Both the position numbers and the translations under genes were made by a program. Positions 1-5,338 of a DNA stretch of 5,407 nt are shown one piece after another; within the stretch, counting starts at the first letter, position 1, and each line of letters begins with the position of its first letter. The notes below the pieces were generated by a model. The model was not told the origin of the DNA. It ran no database searches and saw nothing but the letters and a program-made list of their open reading frames with translations. Source of the DNA: an uncultured Collinsella sp. (lineage in GTDB: Bacteria > Actinomycetota > Coriobacteriia > Coriobacteriales > Coriobacteriaceae). The stretch is taken from the NCBI GenBank assembly GCA_902482615.1, contig CABTAA010000116.1:1-5407 (forward strand), given 5' to 3'.

Positions 1-1
1 C

Positions 2-67
2 GGCCGTGGCGGCAAGCGCGGCGGCAGCTCTCGTCGTCCCGGTGACGGCGGCGGCAAGCGCAAGTAA
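2..67 (+). CDS. C-terminal end of a Gly/Arg/Lys-rich protein, probable DEAD-box RNA helicase (partial)
   Basis: Only the last 21 codons are in the window, ending at TAA 65-67. The visible peptide contains GRGGKRGG near its start and GDGGGKRK at its end: a basic, low-complexity RGG-type tail with no hydrophobic residues. Such tails are typical of the C-terminus of bacterial DEAD-box RNA helicases (DeaD/CsdA type) in high-GC Gram-positives, where they bind RNA non-specifically. Other RNA-binding proteins can carry similar tails, so the helicase identity is an inference from composition alone. The strong terminator 34 bp after the stop shows that this is the end of a separate transcription unit, unrelated to the sugar operon downstream. 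Confidence 0.7.
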   Translation, partial: GRGGKRGGSSRRPGDGGGKRK

Positions 68-100
68 CATACGCGTCGCGCGGTAAGGCGAGATGAGTTT

Positions 101-134
101 GGGCCCCGAGCAGACTATGCTCGGGGCCCTTTTT
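101..134 (+). terminator. Rho-independent terminator of the upstream gene
   Basis: A perfect 12-bp stem, GGGCCCCGAGCA (101-112) with TGCTCGGGGCCC (118-129), closes a 5-nt loop (GACTA) and is followed directly by five T (130-134). It ends transcription of the gene stopping at 67 and insulates the PTS operon. Confidence 0.95.
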
Positions 135-157
135 AGTGCAAAGAGGTCAGGTTAATC

Positions 158-253
158 TGCACCAACGTCTTGAAGTTGCGGTGGAATACGAACTGTTTTG
201 GCCTTTTGAGCGGCTTTTCAGTCCCTATTTCACCGCAACTCATGATTGGTGCA
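158..253. repeat. Long imperfect inverted repeat in the intergenic region
   Basis: TGCACCAA (158-165) pairs perfectly with TTGGTGCA (246-253). Inside it, AGTTGCGGTGGAATA (174-188) pairs with TATTTCACCGCAACT (226-240) over 15 bp with one G.U. An internal loop of 8 versus 5 nt separates the two helices, and the apical loop is about 37 nt (189-225). The element is not followed by a T-run, so it is not a simple terminator. It could be a small non-autonomous mobile or REP-like repeat, or a structured RNA. TGCACCA occurs a third time at 271-277. Its function is unknown. Confidence 0.7.
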
Positions 254-288
254 AACAAACCTGTCCACAATGCACCAGAGTGAGGAGT

Positions 289-329
289 GTCCCCGAGTGC
301 CGGCAGAAAAGGAACGTCCCTAAGTGCCG
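289..329. repeat. Imperfect direct repeat, 14-nt units 27 bp apart
   Basis: GTCCCCGAGTGCCG (289-302) and GTCCCTAAGTGCCG (316-329) differ at two adjacent positions. The run of GTCCC followed by AGTGCCG in A-rich spacer resembles dispersed intergenic repeats of gut actinobacteria, but that resemblance is from memory and was not searched. No coding or promoter function is evident. Confidence 0.5.
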
Positions 330-332
330 CCT

Positions 333-368
333 AAATACCGTTTATCGAAGAAAAAATACCGTTCATCG
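333..368. promoter_or_regulatory. Phased 15-bp direct repeat upstream of the operon promoter (candidate activator or repressor site)
   Basis: AAATACCGTTTATCG (333-347) and AAATACCGTTCATCG (354-368) match at 14 of 15 positions. Their start-to-start distance is 21 bp, two helical turns, so both copies face the same side of the DNA. The second copy ends about 10 bp before the proposed -35. It also overlaps a small dyad, ACCG (358-361) with CGGT (367-370). Position and phasing suggest a site for a dimeric or cooperative regulator acting in addition to antitermination. No regulator gene for it is visible in the window. Confidence 0.5.
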
Positions 369-378
369 GTCATAATGA

Positions 379-406
379 TTGTTCCGGCTTTGGGCTTGTC
401 TACAAT
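379..406 (+). promoter_or_regulatory. Probable sigma70-type promoter of the PTS operon
   Basis: TACAAT at 401-406 matches the -10 consensus at 5 of 6 positions. Sixteen bases upstream lies TTGTTC (379-384), a weak -35 that keeps the TTG core. A TG two bases before the -10 (397-398) is one base off an extended -10. Transcription would begin near 413, giving a leader of about 130 nt before the EIIA start, a size suited to antitermination control. A weak -35 next to a direct repeat suggests activator dependence; this is inference. Confidence 0.5.
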
Positions 407-427
407 ACCTCCCGTAAAAAGAAATGC

Positions 428-463
428 GGAAGGTTACCGAGTCCCTCGGACGTGGACCTAACC
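428..463 (+). promoter_or_regulatory. Candidate ribonucleic antiterminator (RAT-like) hairpin in the operon leader
   Basis: CCGAG (437-441) pairs with CTCGG (445-449) around a 3-nt loop. Below it, GGTTA (432-436) pairs with TAACC (459-463), leaving a one-sided internal loop of 9 nt (450-458). The order GGA...GTTACCG...CGG...ACCTAA matches the skeleton of BglG/LicT RATs (GGATTGTTACCG... ...GGCAAAACCTAA) in position and spacing. The conserved TT and the AAAA run are replaced, so this is a divergent RAT at best. A BglG-family gene in the same operon, and the location between promoter and first gene, support the call. Confidence 0.45.
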
Positions 464-526
464 AAAGCCTTTGAACGGGTGTGTCTCTATGGGCGCATTC
501 ACATGATTTTGGTTGGGCTATATTTA
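457..526 (+). promoter_or_regulatory. Alternative stem competing with the RAT-like hairpin (candidate attenuator)
   Basis: CCTAACCAAA (457-466) can pair with TTTGGTTGGG (508-517) as a 10-bp helix with one T.G pair, looping out about 41 nt. Its 5' arm uses the same bases as the 3' arm of the RAT-like hairpin, so the two structures exclude each other, as in BglG-type control. The downstream sequence (CTATATTTAT) is T-rich but not a clean U-run. It may be a weak terminator, or it may act on translation, since the EIIA ribosome binding site begins 12 nt later. Confidence 0.4.
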
Positions 527-528
527 TG

Positions 529-533
529 AAGGG
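529..533 (+). promoter_or_regulatory. Ribosome binding site fixing the EIIA start
   Basis: AAGGG at 529-533 lies 10 nt before ATG 544. It favours 544 over the in-frame upstream candidates GTG 481 and ATG 526, which have no comparable site and would add residues not found in the family. Confidence 0.6.
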
Positions 534-543
534 ACATGTCACC

Positions 544-1056
544 ATGGGTTTCTTTTCTCGCCTTATGGGTGGCTCGGATAAGCAGGCGACTGCGACTTCC
601 GAGTTCGAAATCCTCGCTCCCGTTTCCGGCGAGCTTGTTAATCTAGAAAAAACCAATGACCCCGCTTTTAGCAGCCGTGCAGTGGGTGATGGCGTTGCCG
701 TGGTTCCCCAAGAGGGAACGGTGTGCGCTCCTGTTTCCGGCACCGTCGCCGCGCTGTTTCCGACTGAGCACGCGTTGGGCATCATGTCCGACGACAGCTC
801 TGCTCAGGTGATGCTGCATATCGGAATCGACACTGTTAAACTTGAGGGCAAGGGCTTCCATGCGCTTGTTGCCCAGGGTGACCATGTCGACGCGGGCCAG
901 CCCCTCGTCGAGGTCGATTTCGACGTGGTTCGCGCTGCCGGCTTTGATCCCACGGTCTTCGTTATCGTATGCGAGCGTTCGGAGAACTCGACTCTTCGTG
1001 AGCATGCTTCCGGCCCTGTTGCTGTTAAAGAGCCTGTCGTCTGGCTTTCCGAGTAA
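544..1056 (+). CDS. PTS sugar transporter subunit EIIA, glucose (Crr) family
   Basis: This is a stand-alone cytoplasmic phosphocarrier of 170 residues, close to the 169 of E. coli EIIA-Glc (Crr). It accepts phosphate from HPr and passes it to a cognate EIIB, here most likely that of the EIICB permease encoded two genes downstream. The N-terminus MGFFSRLMGG matches the family start, followed by LAPVSGELVNL (about 24-34) and AVGDGVAV (46-53). Both active-site histidines are present: His76 in TEHALGI and His92, the phosphorylated one, in LHIGIDTV. Being first in the operon, it lies directly behind the attenuator-like leader. The next gene starts 6 bp after its stop, so the two are probably translationally coupled. 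The family is certain. Dedication to alpha-glucosides is inferred from context, and the protein could also serve other EIICB permeases. Confidence 0.93.
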   Translation: MGFFSRLMGGSDKQATATSEFEILAPVSGELVNLEKTNDPAFSSRAVGDGVAVVPQEGTVCAPVSGTVAALFPTEHALGIMSDDSSAQVMLHIGIDTVKLEGKGFHALVAQGDHVDAGQPLVEVDFDVVRAAGFDPTVFVIVCERSENSTLREHASGPVAVKEPVVWLSE

Positions 1057-1062
1057 ATTCTT

Positions 1063-1929
1063 ATGGTGGGTACCGTGGTTATCAAGCAAGTTTTTAACAA
1101 CAACGTCGCAATGGTCACTTCGGACGATGGCTCCGAGCTCATCGTCATCGGTCGAGGCCTCTGCTTTGGCCGTCATGCTGGCGATGCCATCGACGAGGCG
1201 TCGATCGAAAAGACCTACGCGTTGCAGGAGGGAACTTCTCAGGATTCGCGTACGATTGACCGCTTGGCACATCTTTTGGAGTCCATCCCCACCGTCAACC
1301 TCGTGATTTCCGAGGAAATCGTTCAGATGCTTCGTCGAGAGCTCAATGCCGACATCAACGATAAGATTCTCATTGCTCTCGCAGACCATATCAGCCTTGC
1401 TTTGGAGCGCGAGCGCAAGGGCGTCCCCTGTGAGAATCCGTTGCTGCTCGAGATCCAGCAGTTCTATCGCAAGGAGTATGCGCTTGCGGGCCGTGCGCTG
1501 CAGATTATCAAGGAGTATATGGGCATCCAGATGAGCGAAGAAGAGCAGAGTTTCATTACCTTGCATATCGTCAACGCCACCATGCCGCAGCGCTCTGACC
1601 GCCTGATTGTTTCGGTCCAGCTTGTTCGCGACGTGCTCGCGATTGTTTCCAAGCGCTATGCTACGACCCTCGATGACACCTCGCTGCCTTACGAACGTTT
1701 CGTTCGCCACCTGCAGTTTTTCGCACAGCGAGCGCTCGATCCTACGGCCGGGCAAATCAATGGCGACGCGCTGTTCCGAATCGATGAAACGGCGTATCCG
1801 TGTGCATTCTCGTGCGCGGACGCCATAGCCGCCCACTTGTCGTCTACCTATAACGTTGTCGTTACCGATGCCGAGAAGAGTTATCTCGCATATCACATTG
1901 TTAACCTGCTTGGAGAACCTGGTCTCTAG
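1063..1929 (+). CDS. licT: BglG/LicT-family transcriptional antiterminator with two PRD domains
   Basis: A 288-residue RNA-binding antiterminator of LicT/BglG/SacY type. The N-terminal CAT domain (about 1-58) shows the family hallmarks FNNNVAMV (11-18), the IGRGLCFG motif (29-36) and DEASIEKTYAL (44-54). PRD1 (about 70-175) has His109 in ALADHI and His168 in ITLHIVN. PRD2 (about 180-285) has His216 in FVRHLQFFAQR and His278 in LAYHIVN. All four phosphorylatable PRD histidines are therefore kept. In the family, the PTS permease phosphorylates and inactivates one PRD when substrate is absent, HPr phosphorylation activates the other, and the active dimer binds a RAT RNA and blocks a terminator. 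The likely target here is the leader at 428-526. Start choice is open: ATG 1063 has only a poor upstream site. In-frame GTG 1075 would give an N-terminus of VIKQVFNNN, closer to the usual MKI-x-KV-x-NNN start. LicT itself is 277 residues. Confidence 0.92.
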   Translation: MVGTVVIKQVFNNNVAMVTSDDGSELIVIGRGLCFGRHAGDAIDEASIEKTYALQEGTSQDSRTIDRLAHLLESIPTVNLVISEEIVQMLRRELNADINDKILIALADHISLALERERKGVPCENPLLLEIQQFYRKEYALAGRALQIIKEYMGIQMSEEEQSFITLHIVNATMPQRSDRLIVSVQLVRDVLAIVSKRYATTLDDTSLPYERFVRHLQFFAQRALDPTAGQINGDALFRIDETAYPCAFSCADAIAAHLSSTYNVVVTDAEKSYLAYHIVNLLGEPGL

Positions 1930-1936
1930 GCATAAC

Positions 1937-1989
1937 GTGCCCACACATCGATTGGTATAAGGCAAGGCTTACGGTCTTGCCCGGGGCAC
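1937..1989 (+). promoter_or_regulatory. Two-tier hairpin between the antiterminator and permease genes
   Basis: GTGCCC (1937-1942) pairs with GGGCAC (1984-1989), enclosing a second hairpin, GGCAAG (1961-1966) with CTTGCC (1976-1981), with a 9-nt loop. No T-run follows, so it is not a convincing terminator. It fills most of the 99-bp gap, the only sizeable gap inside the operon. It may serve as an mRNA processing or stability element separating the low-level regulatory genes from the structural genes. No clear internal promoter is seen. Confidence 0.4.
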
Positions 1990-2017
1990 ATCTGTCTTAA
2001 TTTGCGGAAAAGGAAGC

Positions 2018-2021
2018 GGAG
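2018..2021 (+). promoter_or_regulatory. Ribosome binding site fixing the EIICB start
   Basis: GGAG at 2018-2021 lies 7 nt before ATG 2029, and AGGAAG at 2011-2016 adds purines upstream. This selects ATG 2029 over the in-frame TTG at 2002, which would place the ribosome binding site inside the coding region and add nine mostly basic residues. Confidence 0.6.
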
Positions 2022-2028
2022 TACCGCT

Positions 2029-3645
2029 ATGACCGCAAAAAAGAAGTTCAATTTCAAAGCGCCGTTGGAGGTGTTCGCGAAGTCGATCGTCCAGCCGATG
2101 ATGTATCTCTCGGTTGCCGGCATCCTGCTCATCGTGGGCATCATTCTGACCAACAAGACCATCTGCGCCATGATCCCTGTGCTGGGCTTCGGTCCGTTCC
2201 AGCTCGTGGGCGCCGTTGTCTATCAGTCGCTGATGTTTATCATCAACAACCTCTCGATTCTGTTCTGCGTGGGCATCGCCGGCGCCATGGCAAAGAAGAA
2301 CAAGGGCCATGCTTCGCTGATCGCCCTGATGTCGTTCTTCCTGTTCCTGCAGGCTAACAACATCGTGCTCAACGCCACCGGCTCTCTTGCCGATGCGAGC
2401 GGTATGCTCGGTCTTACCGGAACCGGCCAGGCCACCGTTATGGGCATCCAGGTACTCGATACCGGCGTGTTTGGCGGCATCATCCTTGGTTGCATCACCG
2501 GTGCCGTGTTCAACAAGTACTCGAACAAGCAGTTCCCCATTGCCCTTTCGATGTTCTCGGGCGTTCGCTTCCCGTTCCTGATCATGATCATCATTTCCTG
2601 GATCATGGGCGCTGGCTTCTGCATCGTTTGGCCTCCGGTTCAGGGTGCCATCTCCTCCGTTGCCGGCATCATTAAGGAGTCGGGCAACATCGGTCTGTTT
2701 ATCTACGGCATGCTCAACAAGCTGCTCGTTCCCACCGGTCTGCACCACCTCATCTACACCCCGTTCCAGTTCTCCGATGTGGGTGGCACCCTGACGCTGG
2801 GTGATCAGGTTATCGCCGGCGCCTATCCCATCCGTGTTGCCGAGATGGCAATGACGGGCCAGCCCTTCTCCGATAGCACCTATTTCAACAGCTACACCTT
2901 CAACAACCTGTGGCCCTACATCGGTATCGGTCTCGCCTTTATCGTCACCGCTTACAAGGGGAACAAGGATAAGACCAAAGCCGTTATCATCCCGCTGATC
3001 ATCACCGCTGTGCTCTCCTGCGTGACCGAGCCCATGGACTTCCTCTTTGTCTTTGCCGCTCCCGTGCTCTTTGTCGTTCACTCGGTTCTTTCCGGCATCT
3101 TCCTGGTCCTGCTCAAGGTCCTCTCCGTGCCCGCTTCGACTGCAGGCGGCATTATCAACATCGTGGTCTCCAACCTGGTTCTTGGTGTCGATAAGACCAA
3201 CTGGCCGGTTATGCTGGTGCTCGGAGTCGTCAACGCCGCGCTGTACTTCTTCCTCTTCACCTTCCTCATCAAGAAGCTCAACCTTCACACCCCTGGTCGC
3301 GAGGAAGAGTCCGAGCTTGCTGAGTCCGTTGCCGAGGGCGAAGCTGCCGCGTCTGTCGCGGTGAAGCAGGGCGCTGTTGCCGCAGTTCCCGCAGAGGGCG
3401 TCGATGCAGGTATTGCCGACCTGGTCGCAGGTCTTGGTGGCAAGGACAACATCGAGGAGCTCGAGAACTGCTTTACGCGTCTCCGCGTGAACGTTAAGAA
3501 CCCGGACCTCATCGATGAGAACCTCATCAACCACGTGCCCAACAGCGGCATCAACCGCAACGGTAACAATATCCAGATCATCTTTGGCATGAAGGTCGCC
3601 GAGATGCGCGACAAAGTCGAGAACGCAATTGAGAAGGAGCAGTAA
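2029..3645 (+). CDS. glvC: Alpha-glucoside (maltose-type) PTS permease, fused EIICB
   Basis: An integral membrane permease of 538 residues that imports and phosphorylates a disaccharide at C6. It belongs to the glucose superfamily EIIC group containing B. subtilis MalP (GlvC) and E. coli MalX. The EIIC domain (about 12-417) has roughly ten hydrophobic segments. It carries the family motif GLHHLIYTPFQF (237-248), with the substrate-site histidine region, and TEPMDFLF (333-340), the equivalent of the GITEP-type motif. An acidic, Ala-rich linker (about 421-462) joins it to EIIB (about 463-538), whose phosphorylated cysteine is Cys481 in NCFTRLRV. There is no EIIA domain, consistent with the separate EIIA gene at 544. 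Alpha-glucoside rather than glucose specificity is inferred mainly from the adjacent GH4 6-phospho-alpha-glucosidase. The gene contains no TTA, CTA or TCA codons, a sign of strong codon selection. The stop is 3 bp before the next start. Confidence 0.92.
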   Translation: MTAKKKFNFKAPLEVFAKSIVQPMMYLSVAGILLIVGIILTNKTICAMIPVLGFGPFQLVGAVVYQSLMFIINNLSILFCVGIAGAMAKKNKGHASLIALMSFFLFLQANNIVLNATGSLADASGMLGLTGTGQATVMGIQVLDTGVFGGIILGCITGAVFNKYSNKQFPIALSMFSGVRFPFLIMIIISWIMGAGFCIVWPPVQGAISSVAGIIKESGNIGLFIYGMLNKLLVPTGLHHLIYTPFQFSDVGGTLTLGDQVIAGAYPIRVAEMAMTGQPFSDSTYFNSYTFNNLWPYIGIGLAFIVTAYKGNKDKTKAVIIPLIITAVLSCVTEPMDFLFVFAAPVLFVVHSVLSGIFLVLLKVLSVPASTAGGIINIVVSNLVLGVDKTNWPVMLVLGVVNAALYFFLFTFLIKKLNLHTPGREEESELAESVAEGEAAASVAVKQGAVAAVPAEGVDAGIADLVAGLGGKDNIEELENCFTRLRVNVKNPDLIDENLINHVPNSGINRNGNNIQIIFGMKVAEMRDKVENAIEKEQ

Positions 3646-3648
3646 ACA

Positions 3649-5031
3649 ATGATCATTACTCTGTGTGGTGGCGGATCCACCTTTACCCCCGGCATCGTCA
3701 AGTCCATTGCCCTGCGCAAGGACGAGCTCGACGTTGACGAGATTCGTCTGTATGACATCAACGAGGAGCGCCAGCGCAAGATCGGCGTGCTCGTGGACTG
3801 GATTTTGCACGAGGACCTTGGCTTGGACATCAAGCTCACGGTGACCACCGACAAGGAGACGGCTTTTACCGACGCGAGCTTCGTGTTTGCCCAGATGCGC
3901 GTGGGCGGCTACGCCATGCGCGAACAGGACGAGAAGATTCCGCTGCGTCACGGCTGCGTGGGTCAGGAGACTTGCGGTTGCGGCGGCCTTGCCTACGGCA
4001 TGCGCACCATCTTCCCCATGGTCGAGCTGATCGATGACGTCGAGAAGTACGCCAAGAAGGACTACTGGATTCTCAACTACTCCAACCCTGCTGCCATCGT
4101 CTCCGAGGGCTGCCGCGTGCTGCGCCCCAACGCTCGCATCATCAACATCTGCGACATGCCGATCGCGATCATCGACGTGGTTTGCGCCGCGCTCGATATC
4201 GACAAGAAGGATGTCGAGTACGATTACTTTGGCCTCAACCACTTTGGTTGGTTCACCTCGATCCGCCACAAGGGCGAGGAGGTGCTCCCACAGCTGCGCG
4301 AGTACATCAAGGAGCATGAGATTCTGCTGCCCGATTCCTACCTCAAGGGCATGGGCTCGCTCATGGCAAAGAAGCCCGAGGAGACCGCCGACGAGCATCC
4401 CGAGCAGAACCGTCACACCAAGGGCAGCTGGTACTACGTCTGGAAGGGCGAGTACGAGATCATGGAGTGCTTCCCGGAGTACCTGCCCAACACGTATCTG
4501 AACTACTACCTGCAGCAGAAGGAGTTCGTCGAGCATTCCAACCCCGAGCGCACCCGTGCGAACGAGGTTGAGGAGACGCGCGAGAAGAACCTCTTCGACG
4601 GCATCGACCACTACGAGAAGACGGGCGAGATCGACGAGAGCACGTTCTATGCGGGCAGCCACGGCGACTGGATTGCCGATCTGGCCATCGCTCTGAAGAA
4701 CGACACCAAGCAGCGCTTCCTGGTCATTTGCGAGAACAAGGGCGCTATCCCCAACATGCCCTACGACGCCATGGTCGAGTTGCCTGCCTACATTGGCAAG
4801 AACGGCCCCGAGGTCATCAGCCGTGACAACATTCCTCTGTTCCAGCAGGGCCTCATGATGCAGCAGCTGAACTCCGAGAAGCTCGTGGTCGAGGCTACGA
4901 TCGAGGGTTCGTACGAGAAGGCGCTCAAGGCCTTTACGCTCAACAAGACCGTGCCGTCGATGAAGGTCGCCAAGGAGGTTCTCGACGACATGATCGAGGC
5001 CAACAAGGGTTACTGGCCCGAGCTTAGCTAA
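3649..5031 (+). CDS. glvA: 6-phospho-alpha-glucosidase (maltose-6'-phosphate glucosidase), glycoside hydrolase family 4
   Basis: A cytoplasmic NAD+ and divalent-metal-dependent hydrolase of 460 residues. It cleaves 6-phospho-alpha-glucosides such as maltose 6'-phosphate to glucose 6-phosphate and glucose by the redox mechanism of GH4. The Rossmann dinucleotide loop GGGSTFTPG is at 7-15. Compared with B. subtilis GlvA as recalled, the metal ligands are Cys168 and His198 (GLNHFGW), the proposed acid is Asp169 and the proposed base Tyr283 (LPNTYLNYYL). NYSNPAA (143-149) and GQET (105-108) are kept. The CDMP motif (168-171) marks the alpha-specific branch; beta-specific members have CN-x-P. Two differences from GlvA: Cys111 replaces the Pro of the CGPGG motif, and the His198-Tyr283 segment is about 22 residues longer. 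The ribosome site AAGGAG (3634-3639) lies inside the end of the permease gene, so the two are tightly coupled. TTA, CTA and TCA codons are absent. Confidence 0.95.
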   Translation: MIITLCGGGSTFTPGIVKSIALRKDELDVDEIRLYDINEERQRKIGVLVDWILHEDLGLDIKLTVTTDKETAFTDASFVFAQMRVGGYAMREQDEKIPLRHGCVGQETCGCGGLAYGMRTIFPMVELIDDVEKYAKKDYWILNYSNPAAIVSEGCRVLRPNARIINICDMPIAIIDVVCAALDIDKKDVEYDYFGLNHFGWFTSIRHKGEEVLPQLREYIKEHEILLPDSYLKGMGSLMAKKPEETADEHPEQNRHTKGSWYYVWKGEYEIMECFPEYLPNTYLNYYLQQKEFVEHSNPERTRANEVEETREKNLFDGIDHYEKTGEIDESTFYAGSHGDWIADLAIALKNDTKQRFLVICENKGAIPNMPYDAMVELPAYIGKNGPEVISRDNIPLFQQGLMMQQLNSEKLVVEATIEGSYEKALKAFTLNKTVPSMKVAKEVLDDMIEANKGYWPELS

Positions 5032-5080
5032 AGGTAGAAGACGCTGGCGCAAAAGAGTCGCTGACCGCAAAACTTGATTG

Positions 5081-5123
5081 ATGCCTCGTTCGCGTGCTTG
5101 CGCGGACGGGGCATTTCCGTTTT
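5081..5123 (+). terminator. Rho-independent terminator of the PTS operon
   Basis: A 14-bp stem, ATGCCTCGTTCGCG (5081-5094) with CGCGGACGGGGCAT (5101-5114), has two T.G wobbles and a 6-nt loop. It is followed by TTCCGTTTT. It begins 49 bp after the GH4 stop. The T-tract is interrupted by CCG, so some read-through is possible. Confidence 0.85.
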
Positions 5124-5194
5124 GCGCAAAGGATTGATATGGGGGATGGGCTCTCTGACATCAACGCAGGGCATGAGGTTTTCTGCTGACGCGC

Positions 5195-5258
5195 GGCGGC
5201 TGCGGTGCCCGGGCGGACACGCCGGGGATTCCGCCCGCTGCCTGGCGCCCTTGCCGCC
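5195..5258 (+). other. Long nested hairpin, possible structured RNA
   Basis: Three helices stack in register. GGCGGC (5195-5200) pairs with GCCGCC (5253-5258), GGTGCC (5204-5209) with GGCGCC (5244-5249), and CGGGCGGA (5210-5217) with TCCGCCCG (5230-5237). A 3x3 internal loop and a 6-nt bulge (5238-5243) separate them, with a 12-nt apical loop. A clear terminator begins 11 nt later. It may be a small RNA or the structured 3' end of a read-through transcript. The strand is inferred from the T-run of the following terminator. Confidence 0.45.
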
Positions 5259-5268
5259 ACCCGGCTTC

Positions 5269-5304
5269 CACGCTCGCATTCTTCTGGATGCGGGCGTGTT
5301 TTTT
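5269..5304 (+). terminator. Second Rho-independent terminator, no gene in front of it
   Basis: CACGCTCGCAT (5269-5279) pairs with ATGCGGGCGTG (5288-5298) over 11 bp with one T.G. The loop is 8 nt and six T follow at 5299-5304. The T-run is present only on the + strand. It lies about 180 bp beyond the operon terminator with no recognisable coding gene between. Confidence 0.85.
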
Positions 5305-5338
5305 CACGGCACGCACGGGTCCCCCGGGGCGCGCCGTG
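5305..5338. repeat. GC-rich inverted repeat directly after the second terminator
   Basis: CACGGCACGC (5305-5314) pairs with GCGCGCCGTG (5329-5338) with one A.C mismatch. The 14-nt loop can itself form a CGGG/CCCG mini-stem. CATTTTC follows, so it could be a weak backup terminator on the + strand. Confidence 0.5.

Noticed and set aside
136..375. 79-codon open frame on the plus strand in the intergenic region
   Set aside because: It starts on a GTG just after the terminator T-run, has no ribosome site before it, and runs through the inverted repeat and both direct repeats. Its sequence is explained by those repeats.
371..409. Alternative RAT at TGATTGTTCCGG
   Set aside because: It begins like a RAT (GATTGTT), but no matching 3' arm follows, and the segment coincides with the proposed -35/-10 region, upstream of the transcription start.
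481..543. Longer EIIA start at GTG 481 (or ATG 526)
   Set aside because: The extra residues have no counterpart in EIIA-Glc proteins. GTG 481 lies in the leader structure, and the ribosome site fits ATG 544.
643..1965. 440-codon open frame on the minus strand
   Set aside because: Codon-register shadow of the EIIA and antiterminator genes, with no domain or ribosome site.
1969..5070. 1033-codon open frame on the minus strand
   Set aside because: It lies in exact codon register opposite the permease and GH4 genes, whose family motifs are unmistakable. It arises because those genes lack TTA, CTA and TCA codons. Its product is a low-complexity Val/Leu/Asp/His-rich sequence with no recognisable domain.
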